DNA from: Oceanicoccus sp.
Lineage (GTDB): Bacteria > Pseudomonadota > Gammaproteobacteria > Pseudomonadales > Dasaniaceae
DNA: 64,000 bases
Direction: 5' to 3'
Assembly (NCBI RefSeq): GCF_029238675.1
Contig: NZ_JAQWFR010000006.1
Span: 1 to 64,000 of the forward strand
Position numbers and translations under genes: made by a program. Position 1 is the stretch's first letter; the number at the start of each line of letters is the position of its first letter. The notes beneath the pieces were generated by a model that had not been told where the DNA came from, ran no database searches, and was given only the letters and a program-made list of their open reading frames with translations. This document shows positions 39,177-49,015 of this stretch, in pieces.

Positions 39177-39626
39177 ATGCAAGTTATTCTACTGGAAAGA
39201 GTTGGTAAGCTTGGTGATCTTGGCGATACAGTGAATGTTAAAGCCGGTTTCGGTCGCAACTACCTGATCCCATACGGTAAAGCTGTACCAGCTACTGCAA
39301 CGAATGTTGCTGATTTTGAATCACGTCGTGCTGACCTGGAAGCGGCTGCCGCTGATAAGAAAGGTGTTGCTGAAGGTCGCGGAACACAGCTGGCTGAGGT
39401 GTCTATCACTATCGAAGCCAATGCTGGCGACGAAGGTAAGCTGTTTGGTTCAATCGGTACTCGTGATTTGGCTGATGCCATCACTAAAGCCGGTGTTGAA
39501 GTGAGCAAATCTGAAGTACGTCTGCCTACGGGTGTTATTCGCGAAATCGGCGAATACGAGATTGATATTCAGTTGCACTCAGAAGTGACGCAGACGGTTA
39601 ACGTTTCAGTTATTGCCGAAGCTTAA
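39177..39626 (+). CDS. rplI: 50S ribosomal protein L9
   Basis: 149 residues. The N-terminal signature [32 protein letters not shown] is complete, with the connecting helix and C-terminal domain following. A palindromic element and a T-tract terminator follow. Confidence 0.97.
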   Translation: MQVILLERVGKLGDLGDTVNVKAGFGRNYLIPYGKAVPATATNVADFESRRADLEAAAADKKGVAEGRGTQLAEVSITIEANAGDEGKLFGSIGTRDLADAITKAGVEVSKSEVRLPTGVIREIGEYEIDIQLHSEVTQTVNVSVIAEA

Positions 39627-39634
39627 TAGCCACT

Positions 39635-39736
39635 GTCATCCCCGCGAAGGCGGGGATCCAGTGCTGTAGATTTCCGCTATAGCGGAAATAACAGCTTACG
39701 CATGCAGTCTGGATTCCCGCCTTCGCGGGAATGACG
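39635..39736. repeat. Palindromic element, copy 5 (orientation A)
   Basis: Left arm GTCATCCCCGCGAAGGCGGG (slightly diverged), right arm canonical, central ATTTCCGC-TATA-GCGGAAAT perfect. It begins 8 bp after the rplI stop. Confidence 0.92.
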
Positions 39737-39749
39737 TAGTTTGTTAGAA

Positions 39750-39787
39750 AAGCACCCCGGTCTTATTGATTGGTGTGCTTTTTTTTT
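39750..39787 (+). terminator. Rho-independent terminator of the rpsF-rplI operon
   Basis: AAGCAC pairs with GTGCTT around a 19-nt loop, followed by a run of T (about nine in all). It lies after palindromic copy 5 and before dnaB. Confidence 0.7.
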
Positions 39788-39862
39788 ACCGGTGACGCAG
39801 GACTCTAGACCCATCTCCTGTTAGCATATGTTCCCTCGCGACCAATAACATAAAGAACGGCT

Positions 39863-41284
39863 GTGGATACTGAAAACGACCCACCTACAAATCTGGATAA
39901 TGTCTTCGACTTTGGCTTTGCCAATGACGGGGAGATGCTGGATGTAAAAGTGCCTCCGCACTCGGTAGAAGCGGAGCAGTCAGTGCTGGGTGGCCTAATG
40001 ATCGCCAACAGTGCCTGGGATGATGTGGCCGACCAGGTCGCAGCGACTGATTTCTACCGCGGTAGCCATCGCGAGATCTTCCTGCAAATGGGCAAGTTGG
40101 TGGAGGCTGGTGAGCCGGTGGATGTGATCACCTTGTCTGAAGCCCTGAATAATAATGATTTGCTGGAGCAGGTAGGTGGCGTCGCCTACCTTGCCGGGTT
40201 GGCCAATAATACGCCCAGTGCCGCCAATATCAGCGCCTATGCCAAGGTAGTACAGGAGCGTTCAAGCCTGCGCGCTATGATTAATACCGCCAATGATATT
40301 GTTGAGAGCGGTTTTAACCCCGAGGGCCGTGACAGTGGTGATCTGCTGGATGAGGCCGAGCGCAGGATTATGCAAATTTCCGAGGAGCGCCCGAAAATCG
40401 GCGGTCCCCAGGCGGTTAACCCTCTACTTAAAGGGGCTGTTGACCGCATTGATGAGTTATTTAACTCCGATAGCGCCATCACAGGTGTCACTACGGGTTT
40501 TAAAGAGCTGGATGAAGCCACTGCTGGTCTGCAAAAATCTGATCTTATTATTGTGGCGGCAAGGCCCTCCATGGGTAAAACCGCTTTTGCGGTTAACTTG
40601 GTGGAAAATGCCATCATGGCGCAGGAAAAGCCAGTAATGGTGTTCAGTATGGAGATGCCCGCCAGCGCGATTATTATGCGAATGATCTCGGCGATTGGTC
40701 GCATCCATTTGGGCAAGGTGCTGACCGGTAAGCTGGACGAAGAGGATTGGCCCAAGCTAACCACCGCGGTCAGCAAACTGAAAGATAAGCCGCTATTTAT
40801 TGACGATACGCCAGCATTAACCCCCACCGAAATTCGCTCCCGTACTCGACGTATTGTTCGTGAGCATGGCGATTTAGCCATGATCATGGTGGATTACTTA
40901 CAGTTGATGCAGGTGGCAGGTTCTTCAGAGGGTCGTACCGCAGAAATCTCAGAGATTTCCAGATCACTAAAAGCCATTGCCAAAGAATTTAACTGCCCGG
41001 TGGTCGCACTATCGCAGCTTAACCGTTCTTTGGAGCAGCGACCTAACAAGCGCCCAATTAACTCTGACCTTCGTGAATCCGGCGCCATTGAGCAGGATGC
41101 GGATGTGATTATGTTTATCTACCGCGATGAGTATTACAACGAGGATAGTGCTGATAAGGGGATTGCCGAGATTATTATCGGTAAGCACCGCAACGGCCCT
41201 ACCGGTAATTATAAGCTCTCTTTTGTGGGTCACTTCACCCGCTTTGATAATCTCGCCTTTGGCTACGAAGGCGACCAGCACTAG
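39863..41284 (+). CDS. dnaB: Replicative DNA helicase DnaB
   Basis: 473 residues from a GTG; an in-frame ATG 25 codons later is possible, since the conserved core begins VPPHSVEAEQSVLGGLM. The Walker A is AARPSMGKTAFAVN near residue 232, with MIMVDYLQLM as Walker B and the arginine-finger region ELNRSLEQRPNKRP-like near 1040 bp into the gene. Uninterrupted: no intein. Hexameric replication fork helicase. Confidence 0.96.
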   Translation: MDTENDPPTNLDNVFDFGFANDGEMLDVKVPPHSVEAEQSVLGGLMIANSAWDDVADQVAATDFYRGSHREIFLQMGKLVEAGEPVDVITLSEALNNNDLLEQVGGVAYLAGLANNTPSAANISAYAKVVQERSSLRAMINTANDIVESGFNPEGRDSGDLLDEAERRIMQISEERPKIGGPQAVNPLLKGAVDRIDELFNSDSAITGVTTGFKELDEATAGLQKSDLIIVAARPSMGKTAFAVNLVENAIMAQEKPVMVFSMEMPASAIIMRMISAIGRIHLGKVLTGKLDEEDWPKLTTAVSKLKDKPLFIDDTPALTPTEIRSRTRRIVREHGDLAMIMVDYLQLMQVAGSSEGRTAEISEISRSLKAIAKEFNCPVVALSQLNRSLEQRPNKRPINSDLRESGAIEQDADVIMFIYRDEYYNEDSADKGIAEIIIGKHRNGPTGNYKLSFVGHFTRFDNLAFGYEGDQH

Positions 41285-41297
41285 CGTTTTTTGACCC

Positions 41298-41690
41298 TTA
41301 ATTACCAATCCTTACCACTTGAATATCGGGGTCACGGCTGGCGCCGGCTTTATTTAAACGCTCCAAATAATCCTGCCACCAAGCTTCTTTGTTTGTTCCC
41401 AGCTGATAAAGATAATCCCAGGAATAAATCCCCGAGTCATGATCATCACTAAAAAATAATTGCAGCGCGTAATTACCAACAGGTTCAATCGCATTAATCG
41501 TGACGTTGGTTTTTCCTGTTTGTAAAACTTCCTGCCCCGGACCGTGGCCTCTAACTTCTGCCGAAGGCGAATAGACCCGCAGATATTCACAGCTCAATTC
41601 ATAGCATTCATCGTTGCTATAAACGAGCTCCAGTATTTTGGACTGGGTATGCAGTTTTATATCAGCGGGTATCGGGCTGGTAGTATTCAT
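41298..41690 (-). CDS. DUF971 family protein
   Basis: 130 residues. Contains the DUF971/GBBH-like N-terminal pattern (LRVYSPSAEVRGHG, VGNYALQLFFSDDHDSGIYSWDYLYQLG), a small beta domain otherwise found in gamma-butyrobetaine hydroxylases and Fe-S carriers. Stand-alone function unknown. It follows hslU by 17 bp, the same arrangement as recalled for Pseudomonas. Confidence 0.85.
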   Translation of the reverse strand: MNTTSPIPADIKLHTQSKILELVYSNDECYELSCEYLRVYSPSAEVRGHGPGQEVLQTGKTNVTINAIEPVGNYALQLFFSDDHDSGIYSWDYLYQLGTNKEAWWQDYLERLNKAGASRDPDIQVVRIGN

Positions 41691-41707
41691 TAGGGTTCCA
41701 GTGTGGC

Positions 41708-43024
41708 TTATAAAATAAAGCGGCTTAGGTCTTCATCTTTAACCAGTTCGCCTAATTTTTCATTAACGTAATTAGCATCAACCGTTAGTGTGCAGTCACT
41801 GTTGTCTGTTGCATCAAACGAGGCATCGTCTAATAAGCGTTCCATAACAGTGTGTAAACGACGTGCGCCAATATTTTCTGTACGCTCATTCACTTCCCAT
41901 GCGGTTTCAGCGATGCGGCTGATACCGTCATCACTAAATTCAAGTGATAGCCCTTCAGTATTTAAAAGCGCCTGATACTGTTCGGTTAATGATGCATTGG
42001 GCTCCGTTAAAATACGCTCAAAATCACTGGGAGAAAGTGCTTCTAATTCAACTCGAATAGGTAAGCGGCCCTGAAGTTCAGGAATTAAATCGGAGGGTTT
42101 GGCTAAATGAAAAGCACCGGAAGAAATAAATAAAATATGATCGGTTTTTAACATGCCGTGTTTGGTACTAACCGTACAGCCTTCTATTAAAGGCAATAAG
42201 TCGCGTTGTACGCCCTCGCGAGATACATCGGCGCCGGCGCCTTCTGAGCGTTTAGCAACTTTATCCAGTTCATCTAAAAACACAATACCATTTTGCTCAG
42301 CAGCTTCTACGGCACGGGATTTAAGTTCTTCTTCGTTGACCAGTTTGCTTGCTTCTTCTTCCTGGATTTTTTTCATGGCGGCGCTAACCGTCATTTTGTT
42401 GGTTTTTTTCTTGTCGCTCCCCATATTGGAAAACATGCTTTGCAGTTGATTGGTCATATCCTCCATGCCGGGAGGCGCCATAATTTCAACCCCGATGGGC
42501 GTAGCGCTAATTTCAATTTCGATTTCTTTATCGTCGAGATCGCCTTCCCGTAATTTTTTGCGGAACATTTGGCGAGTAGAGGTTTCCTTCTCCTCTTCAT
42601 CACCGCGGGCGGGTGGGATCAGTACATCGAGGATACGCTCTTCGGCGGCATCAGCGGCGCGGTGTTGCACTTTTTCCATTTCCTGTTCGCGAAGCATTTT
42701 GATAGAGACATCAACCAGGTCTCGGACAATGGATTCAACGTCGCGGCCAACATAACCTACTTCAGTAAATTTCGTAGCTTCAACTTTGATAAAAGGCGCA
42801 TTGGCTAACTTGGCAAGACGGCGAGCAATTTCGGTTTTACCCACGCCGGTAGGGCCAATCATTAAAATATTTTTGGGGGTGATTTCAGCGCGCAGCTCTT
42901 CGTCGAGTTGCATTCTACGCCAGCGGTTACGCAGGGCATTGGCTACGGCGCGTTTGGCTTTATCCTGACCAATAATATGCTGGTCTAATTCGTGGACAAT
43001 TTCTCTTGGTGTCATTTGTGACAT
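41708..43024 (-). CDS. hslU: ATP-dependent protease ATPase subunit HslU
   Basis: 438 residues. AAA+ unfoldase with Walker [10 protein letters not shown] (from residue 57), the GYVGRDVES pore loop, an intermediate I-domain (about 110-235) and Walker [12 protein letters not shown]-terminus SRFIL is the conserved activating tail that docks into HslV. Separated from hslV by 125 bp containing a palindromic element. Confidence 0.96.
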   Translation of the reverse strand: MSQMTPREIVHELDQHIIGQDKAKRAVANALRNRWRRMQLDEELRAEITPKNILMIGPTGVGKTEIARRLAKLANAPFIKVEATKFTEVGYVGRDVESIVRDLVDVSIKMLREQEMEKVQHRAADAAEERILDVLIPPARGDEEEKETSTRQMFRKKLREGDLDDKEIEIEISATPIGVEIMAPPGMEDMTNQLQSMFSNMGSDKKKTNKMTVSAAMKKIQEEEASKLVNEEELKSRAVEAAEQNGIVFLDELDKVAKRSEGAGADVSREGVQRDLLPLIEGCTVSTKHGMLKTDHILFISSGAFHLAKPSDLIPELQGRLPIRVELEALSPSDFERILTEPNASLTEQYQALLNTEGLSLEFSDDGISRIAETAWEVNERTENIGARRLHTVMERLLDDASFDATDNSDCTLTVDANYVNEKLGELVKDEDLSRFIL

Positions 43025-43052
43025 GTTTGTTTTCCCGTCTTTTCCGTTTCCC

Positions 43053-43148
43053 GTCGTTCCCGCGTAGGCGGGAACCCAGACTGCATGCTGCTATTTCCGC
43101 CAGGGCGTAAATCTACAGCACTGGATTCCCGCCTGCGCGGGAATGACG
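43053..43148. repeat. Palindromic element, copy 6 (orientation B), inside hslV-hslU
   Basis: Arms GTCGTTCCCGCGTAGGCGGG and ATTCCCGCCTGCGCGGGAAT; the central stem is damaged (TTTCCGCCAGGGCGTAAAT). It fills nearly the whole 125-bp gap between hslV and hslU, genes that are normally closely spaced. Confidence 0.9.
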
Positions 43149-43149
43149 A

Positions 43150-43692
43150 TTATTCGTAGTTTAATTCTTCGATGGTGCGGTTGTGGTTGGTGTACACACA
43201 AATATCACCGGCGATAGCCAGGCCCTTTTCGACAATATCCCGGGCGCCGAGTTCGGTGTTTTCCAGTAAGGCTTTGGCCGCAGATTGAGCAAAAGGGCCG
43301 CCAGAGCCGATGGCAATTAAATTATCTTCGGGCTCGATAACGTCACCATTACCGGTAATGACCAGTGAAGTGGTTTTATCCGCTACAGCCAATAGAGCTT
43401 CCAGTTGTCGTAGTGAACGTTCAGTACGCCACATTTTGGCCAGCTCTACCGCTGCCCGTGTCAGATGCCCCTGATATTTCTCCAGTTGCGCTTCAAATAA
43501 CTCAAACAGGGTAAAGGCATCGGCAGTACCGCCAGCAAAACCGGCAATCACTTGCTCGTTATACAGACGGCGCACTTTACGTGCGTTGCCCTTCATTACG
43601 GTATTACCCATAGAAACCTGCCCGTCACCGCCAATAACAACTTGGCCGTTGCGACGAACAGAAAGAATAGTGGTGCCTCGATATTGATCCAA
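43150..43692 (-). CDS. hslV: ATP-dependent protease peptidase subunit HslV
   Basis: 180 residues. The catalytic N-terminal threonine is T7 ([26 protein letters not shown]), so a six-residue propeptide must be removed; this is longer than the E. coli form (only Met) but similar to what I recall from related marine genera. Threonine protease of the HslUV complex. First of hslV-hslU-DUF971. Confidence 0.95.
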   Translation of the reverse strand: MDQYRGTTILSVRRNGQVVIGGDGQVSMGNTVMKGNARKVRRLYNEQVIAGFAGGTADAFTLFELFEAQLEKYQGHLTRAAVELAKMWRTERSLRQLEALLAVADKTTSLVITGNGDVIEPEDNLIAIGSGGPFAQSAAKALLENTELGARDIVEKGLAIAGDICVYTNHNRTIEELNYE

Positions 43693-43777
43693 GATGGCGT
43701 CCTCTTTGGGGATGCAAAATAATTGAGTAGGATATGGGGGTGGCGGGGCTAAATTTCAAGCCCACAGGGCAAGGGTT

Positions 43778-44329
43778 TTAACCCTCAGCTTTGCGCTTTA
43801 GCAGTAGAGTATCAATACCCTTATCGATCAGGGTGCCGCGGGCTTTAGCCAGCTGTGAACGGTCCTCAAAGGGGCCAACCTGAACTCGATGCCAGACATC
43901 GCCATTGGCGGAAGTTATAGCCTCTACGCGGGCATCCAGTCCCATAAGAATCAGCTGTGCTCGAAGACGGTCGCCATCCTCAGCATTTTTAAAGGAGCCA
44001 GCCTGCAGAATGTAGACCGTTGCCGCAGCGGGTTCACCACTACTGTCTTCCCGCTCAACCTCAACAATCACTTCCCGCTCCGGTAGCAGGGTATAAAAAT
44101 CAAACTGAGTGGCGATAGTTTTTACATCATCGGCAGCTTTTTCAACAGTATTGCTGATTTCTTCAGGGGCGTCTTCAGGAGTGATATCCGCCAGATAAGC
44201 CAGAAAGCTAATAAACAGGCCGGTCACAATACCGGTAAATAACCACACCCAGCCGGGCACCTGACTCTTGGTCTTGCGCGATTTTTTCTTTTTGGTCGCC
44301 TTGGGCTTTTTGGCGAAATCGTGGGTCAT
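43778..44329 (-). CDS. SPOR domain protein (FtsN-like)
   Basis: 183 residues. A short basic cytoplasmic segment (KKPKATKKKKSRKTKSQ) precedes one membrane helix (about 28-48), a periplasmic linker, and a C-terminal SPOR domain (VYILQAGSFKNAEDGDRLRAQL to the end) that binds denuded glycan strands at the septum. Topology and argS-hslV context match the FtsN-like proteins of Pseudomonas. Whether it is the essential FtsN is not certain. Confidence 0.85.
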   Translation of the reverse strand: MTHDFAKKPKATKKKKSRKTKSQVPGWVWLFTGIVTGLFISFLAYLADITPEDAPEEISNTVEKAADDVKTIATQFDFYTLLPEREVIVEVEREDSSGEPAAATVYILQAGSFKNAEDGDRLRAQLILMGLDARVEAITSANGDVWHRVQVGPFEDRSQLAKARGTLIDKGIDTLLLKRKAEG

Positions 44330-44353
44330 AATAATTACTGCGTACTGTCCAGG

Positions 44354-46048
44354 TTACATTTCTGTTGGCGCCGAAACGCCCAATAAGCTTAGACCATTTT
44401 CAATAACCTGCCTGACTGCCTCGCTTAAGCTGAGCCGCGCATTACGCAGCTCGCTATTGTCGATCAGCATTTTGTGGGAGTTATAATAGCTGTGAAAATC
44501 ACCGGCTAATTCCCGTAGGTAGTTGGCTACAATATGGGGCTCGCAATGATTGGCAGCATTGCTAATCAGTTCGGGGTAGGCGGCCAATTTATTGAGCAGG
44601 ACTTTTTCTGCATCTTCAGTGAGTAATTCCAGCGAATTAATTTCGCCAGATGACCAGCTCCAGCCATTATCCGCCAGCTTGCGATGCATGCTGCAAACAC
44701 GGGCATGTGCGTATTGAATATAATAAACCGGATTGTCGTTGCTTTGTGAAACGGCTAAATCAATATCAAAAGTTAGCTGCGAAGTTGTTGCTCTGGCGGC
44801 CAGGAAATAACGGGTGGCATCTTTACCCACTTCATCAATTAAGTCGCGAATAGTGACATAGCTACCGGCACGTTTAGAAATTTTAACTTCTTCACCGCCG
44901 CGCATCACCATCACCATTTGGTGTAGTACATATTCCGGCCAATCTTTAGGAATATCTTGCCCCTGATGCTGGCTAACCGCTTGTATACCAGCACGAACGC
45001 GAGTAATGGTGCTGTGGTGGTCGGCACCTTGTTCGTTAACAACGCGCTCAAAACCGCGATTCCACTTATTAAGGTGGTAGGCAACATCTGGCACAAAATA
45101 GGTATAGCCGCCCTCTGATTTACGCATTACGCGATCTTTATCATCGCCAAAGTCGGTGGTCTTTAACCAGAGTGCGCCCTCTTTTTCATAAGTGTGGCCA
45201 CTATCGATTAATCGTTGGACTGTTTTTTCTACATCACCATCGGCATAAAGGGCTGACTCTAAATAATACACATCAAAGTCGACACCAAAGGCTTTTAAAT
45301 CCAGATCCTGTTCACGGCGTAAATAGGCAACGGCAAAATCACGGATAGCATCTTTATCATCCACATCACCTTTACCCACAACATGTTTGTCTTCGGCGTC
45401 GATGGTTTCTTTGGCCATATAGGATTTGGCCACATCAATAATATAGTCACCGCGGTAGCCATCTTCTGGCCAGCTGTCATCGTCTGGGCCTAAACCTTTG
45501 CAGCGCGCTTGAACGGAACCCGCCAGATTATTAATCTGCTGACCGGCATCGTTATAATAAAATTCTGCCGTAACATTCCAGCCATCCGCTTCCAGTAAAC
45601 GACAAATACTATCGCCAACGGCAGCGCCGCGACCGTGGCCTACATGTAATGGGCCGGTTGGATTGGCGGAAACAAATTCCACCTGAACTTTTTTGCCAGC
45701 GCCTTTATTGGAGCGACCAAAGTTTTTGCCCTGGCTAAGAATTTCTTTAACCACAGCCGTAGCTGCCGCTTCATTTAAAAAGAAATTAATAAAACCGGGA
45801 CCAGCGATTTCTGCCTTGGTTAGTTTTTCTGAAGCGGGTAGGGCATTGATAATCAGCTGCGCAATATCACGGGGTGGTTTTTTCGCCGCTTTGGCTAATG
45901 TCATCGCAATATTACTGGCGAGATCACCGTGGGCTTTATCCCTGGTGCGGTCGATATTAACGCGTGGCTCGACATCGGCGGGTAAATCGCCATTGTCAAT
46001 CATAGTGTTAAGGGCGGCGTTAATCAGTGCGGCTATATGGTCTTTCAT
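44354..46048 (-). CDS. argS: Arginyl-tRNA synthetase
   Basis: 564 residues from ATG 46048 ([13 protein letters not shown]); the track's upstream start adds 12 residues without family support. Class I motif is [14 protein letters not shown], the KMSK region is diverged ([12 protein letters not shown]) as in many ArgRS, and the anticodon-binding domain is present. SPOR gene follows by 24 bp. Confidence 0.96.
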   Translation of the reverse strand: MKDHIAALINAALNTMIDNGDLPADVEPRVNIDRTRDKAHGDLASNIAMTLAKAAKKPPRDIAQLIINALPASEKLTKAEIAGPGFINFFLNEAAATAVVKEILSQGKNFGRSNKGAGKKVQVEFVSANPTGPLHVGHGRGAAVGDSICRLLEADGWNVTAEFYYNDAGQQINNLAGSVQARCKGLGPDDDSWPEDGYRGDYIIDVAKSYMAKETIDAEDKHVVGKGDVDDKDAIRDFAVAYLRREQDLDLKAFGVDFDVYYLESALYADGDVEKTVQRLIDSGHTYEKEGALWLKTTDFGDDKDRVMRKSEGGYTYFVPDVAYHLNKWNRGFERVVNEQGADHHSTITRVRAGIQAVSQHQGQDIPKDWPEYVLHQMVMVMRGGEEVKISKRAGSYVTIRDLIDEVGKDATRYFLAARATTSQLTFDIDLAVSQSNDNPVYYIQYAHARVCSMHRKLADNGWSWSSGEINSLELLTEDAEKVLLNKLAAYPELISNAANHCEPHIVANYLRELAGDFHSYYNSHKMLIDNSELRNARLSLSEAVRQVIENGLSLLGVSAPTEM

Positions 46049-46134
46049 TGGGTTCCGGCTGGTAGTCGTGTTTCGGGATGGCAAGGGCGCGTATTATCCA
46101 GATTTTTAAGGGGCTAGGCCACCCTTTATAAATC

Positions 46135-46201
46135 GTCATTCCCGCGAAGGCGGGAATCCAGAGGTGCATGCAGGCTAGATTCCCGCCTGCGCGGGAATGA
46201 C
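46135..46201. repeat. Palindromic element, copy 7 (internally deleted)
   Basis: Both outer arms are intact (ATTCCCGCGAAGGCGGGAAT and ATTCCCGCCTGCGCGGGAAT) but the central GCGGAAAT hairpin is gone, leaving CCAGAGGTGCATGCAGGCTAG between them. It lies between priA and argS. Confidence 0.92.
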
Positions 46202-46217
46202 ATGACTCAGTTAAAGC

Positions 46218-48416
46218 TTAAAACATATCACCAGGGTCGACATCAATCGACCAGCGCACTTTGTTACCTAAGGGATGCTGCTCTGCCTGTGAGCACAGTT
46301 GCTGCAGTGTTTGGTGCAGGGGTTTGCGCTGATCTGAGCGCACTAATAGCTGGGCCCGGAATCGGCCAGCTTTGCGGGTCATGGGGGCGGGTAATGGACC
46401 AAAGATCTGGCAGCTGTTAGGGGGTGCTGCATCCCGTAAATTCTGCAATAGTGCTTCAGCTTGCTCGAGATTGCTGGCCTCGGCCCGTAGCAAGGCCAGG
46501 TGGCCAAAGGGTGGAAGGCCGCTGGCCTGGCGTTCGCTAAGTATGGCTCTGGCGTATTGGTGGTAGCTATCGTTGACCAGACTGGTAATCAAGGGGTGTT
46601 CCGGTTGGTGGGTTTGTATTATCACTTTACCCGCTTTGGCTTCCCGGCCGGCTCGACCTGCGACCTGAACCAAAAGTTGCCCCATTTTTTCTGGGCCGCG
46701 AAAATCAGCGCTAAACAAGCCGCCATCTGCATCTAACACTGCTACTAATGTGACATCGGGAAAGTGATGGCCTTTGGCCAGCATTTGCGTGCCCACCAGA
46801 ATACAGGGTTGCCCTTCGTGTACCTCGGCCACCATTTGCTGCATGGCCTGCTTGCGGGAGGTGGTGTCTCGGTCAATACGCTTGATGTCTGTTGATGGGA
46901 ACAGGCGTTTTAGGGCTTGTTCGCTGCGCTCGGTACCGGAGCCGCGGAAGTCTAATTGTGTGCTGTTGCATTCCGGGCAGTGATGGGGCAGCGGGGCCTG
47001 GGCTCCACAGTGATGGCAGCGCAGCATACGCTGTTGGAAATGGACGGTCATCCTGGCATCGCAGTGGTGGCATTGGGCGACGTAGCCGCAATCGTGGCAC
47101 ATCAGCATCGGGGAAAAGCCCCGCCGATTGATAAAAACCAGCACCTGGTTACCGCGCTTAATTTCATCGCCAATAGCGCTAATTAATGCTGGGCTAAAAC
47201 CATCTTCCATTGGCGCATGGCGTATATCCAGCAGCTCGAATGTAGGGGCGCTAGCGCCAGTGGCACGCTGCTTGAGTTGCAGGTGCTGGTAGCGACCTTG
47301 CAGGGCATTATTCAGTGTTTCGAGGCTGGGCGTGGCGGAGCCTAAGACGATAGGGCACTGCTCATCGGCGGCCCGTTTGATGCCAATATCCCTGGCTGAA
47401 TAGCGAAAGCCGTCTTGCTGTTTAAAGGAGCTGTCATGCTCTTCGTCGATAATAATCAGCCCTAAATTGGCGATCGCAGTAAAGATGGCAGAGCGTGTAC
47501 CGAGGATAATCCCGGCTTCACCGGATTGCGCATGCTGCCATGCTAGTAAGCGCTCCCTATCAGTAAGGCCTGAGTGTAACGTGACGATAGGGCAGTTAAA
47601 GCGGTTTTGAAAGCGGCTTAGTGTTTGCGGTGTAAGACCTATTTCAGGGATCAGTACCAATGCCTGCTGCCGCCGCTTAAGGCATTGCTCGATCAATTGC
47701 AGGTAGACCTCGGTCTTGCCGCTGCCGGTAATGCCTTCCAGCAAATAGCATTGAAAGCCGGTATTGGCTTTAATGGTTTCCACGGCGTTTTTTTGCTCGG
47801 CATTGAGGGTCAAGGGTGCCGATTTTAAACAGTCTTGTTGATGGTCATAGGGGGTGGCTGCGATCTCAATGCGCTCGATTAGGCCTTTTTCGATCAAAGC
47901 CTTGCAGCTAGCCTGGCTGATTTGGGCGCGGTCCAGCTGCCGCCGATCAAGGCTGTCTTGTTGTTGTAGCAGGGCTAGCAGTTGCGCTTGTTTGGCGGCT
48001 CTTTTTAGCGCTCCTTCAGGTAGACCTTTGCCTTCTGTTGTCAGTTGCCAGCGGGTTTCAGTTAGCTCGATGGTTTGCTCGCCCTTGCGCAGCAGCGTGG
48101 GTATCGCATTGGCTAAGGCATCGCCCAGGGGATGTTGGTAATAGCTGGCAGCCCATTGGCTTAGCGAGAGTAATTTACCGGCCAGTATGGGCTGTGAATC
48201 CAGGATGTTGCTAACGCGCTTTATCTTCTTTTCGTCGATATCCGTAGTATCTTTGGTGGCTAATAGGATGCCGATCAGTTTGCGGTTGCCAAAGGGAGCT
48301 TCAATTCGCACCCCGGGTTGCAGGGCTGCCACGGCATCGTCGGTCATAGCTACCGGTGGCAGATAGTCAAAGCTGCGGCGCAGTGGTGTGGGCATGGCCA
48401 GGGTAAGTATGGGCAT
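46218..48416 (-). CDS. priA: Primosomal protein N' (replication restart helicase PriA)
   Basis: 732 residues. N-terminal DNA-binding domain, helicase Walker A GITGSGKTEVYLQ near residue 230 and DEEHD Walker B. The zinc region is CHDCGYVAQCHHC...CHHCGAQ...HHCPEC. It restarts stalled forks by loading DnaB. Divergent from rpmE across about 300 bp. Confidence 0.96.
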   Translation of the reverse strand: MPILTLAMPTPLRRSFDYLPPVAMTDDAVAALQPGVRIEAPFGNRKLIGILLATKDTTDIDEKKIKRVSNILDSQPILAGKLLSLSQWAASYYQHPLGDALANAIPTLLRKGEQTIELTETRWQLTTEGKGLPEGALKRAAKQAQLLALLQQQDSLDRRQLDRAQISQASCKALIEKGLIERIEIAATPYDHQQDCLKSAPLTLNAEQKNAVETIKANTGFQCYLLEGITGSGKTEVYLQLIEQCLKRRQQALVLIPEIGLTPQTLSRFQNRFNCPIVTLHSGLTDRERLLAWQHAQSGEAGIILGTRSAIFTAIANLGLIIIDEEHDSSFKQQDGFRYSARDIGIKRAADEQCPIVLGSATPSLETLNNALQGRYQHLQLKQRATGASAPTFELLDIRHAPMEDGFSPALISAIGDEIKRGNQVLVFINRRGFSPMLMCHDCGYVAQCHHCDARMTVHFQQRMLRCHHCGAQAPLPHHCPECNSTQLDFRGSGTERSEQALKRLFPSTDIKRIDRDTTSRKQAMQQMVAEVHEGQPCILVGTQMLAKGHHFPDVTLVAVLDADGGLFSADFRGPEKMGQLLVQVAGRAGREAKAGKVIIQTHQPEHPLITSLVNDSYHQYARAILSERQASGLPPFGHLALLRAEASNLEQAEALLQNLRDAAPPNSCQIFGPLPAPMTRKAGRFRAQLLVRSDQRKPLHQTLQQLCSQAEQHPLGNKVRWSIDVDPGDMF

Positions 48417-48555
48417 TCAGGGTCTTTTATTGTGGTCTTGATAAATTGTGGTCTTGATAAAGGGAGCTAGTGTAACAAAATTTGTCTATTGTTCGAGCCG
48501 GCAGGCCTAAGTTGCTGTGATGAGGTGGTTTTGTCACTGGAGCAGGGTTTGGCCA

Positions 48556-48583
48556 TTGCAATCACTGGCTTCTCTGGTATGAT
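48556..48583 (+). promoter_or_regulatory. Candidate sigma-70 promoter of rpmE
   Basis: TTGCAA (-35) and TATGAT (-10) with a 16-bp spacer, about 135 bp upstream of the rpmE start. A fair match to consensus; not verified. Confidence 0.45.
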
Positions 48584-48589
48584 GCATCG

Positions 48590-48717
48590 CCTGAATTTTC
48601 GCCAGCTAGCTGGCCATACCGGTGCGGTGCTCAACAGCTGTTTCCACGGAGGAGACCTTAAGGCTTGCTTGGGTTGCGGCACATTAAACACAAAGTAAAG
48701 AGAAAGAGAGTAAAACG
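48590..48717 (+). promoter_or_regulatory. Long rpmE leader with a perfect palindrome (candidate L31 autoregulatory leader)
   Basis: About 128 nt of untranslated leader. It contains the perfect 14-bp palindrome GCCAGCTAGCTGGC at 48601-48614. L31 leaders in gammaproteobacteria are known to be regulatory; correspondence to that motif is inferred from position only. Confidence 0.35.
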
Positions 48718-48933
48718 ATGAAAGCTGATATCCATCCAAAATATGAAGAAGTTACTGCTACTTGTAGTTGCGGTAATGTTGTAAAAACCCGTTCCACTTT
48801 ATGCAAAGATATCCACCTGGACGTATGCGGTGCCTGTCACCCGTTCTACACCGGTAAGCAGAAAATGTTGGATAGCGGTGGCCGTGTTGATCGCTTTAAG
48901 AAGCGTTTCGCCAACCGTAGCACCAAGGGTTAA
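48718..48933 (+). CDS. rpmE: 50S ribosomal protein L31 (zinc-binding form)
   Basis: 71 residues. Cysteines in CSCG and [14 protein letters not shown] show the C+ (zinc) form rather than the zinc-free paralog. Preceded by a GAGAAAGAGAG purine stretch. A terminator follows at 48978-49015. Confidence 0.97.
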   Translation: MKADIHPKYEEVTATCSCGNVVKTRSTLCKDIHLDVCGACHPFYTGKQKMLDSGGRVDRFKKRFANRSTKG

Positions 48934-48977
48934 TGGTAGGTTTTATTGCAGGTTTAGCCCCATCATTGCCAAGAGTT

Positions 48978-49015
48978 TAAAAAAAACGCCCAGCCGATCC
49001 AGGTTGGGCGTTTTT
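48978..49015 (+). terminator. Rho-independent terminator of rpmE
   Basis: ACGCCCA and TGGGCGT form the stem, with inner CC/GG pairs possible, flanked by an A run and a T run, so it could work in both directions. It overlaps the apparent start region of the downstream nuclease. Confidence 0.8.

Noticed and set aside
40237-40887. 216-aa ORF opposite dnaB
   Set aside because: Shadow frame of dnaB with no recognisable domain or ribosome binding site. The same applies to other antisense ORFs over nnr, hslU, priA and ribD.
39863-41284. Possible intein in dnaB
   Set aside because: DnaB is a frequent intein host, but this gene has normal length and an uninterrupted Walker A region.
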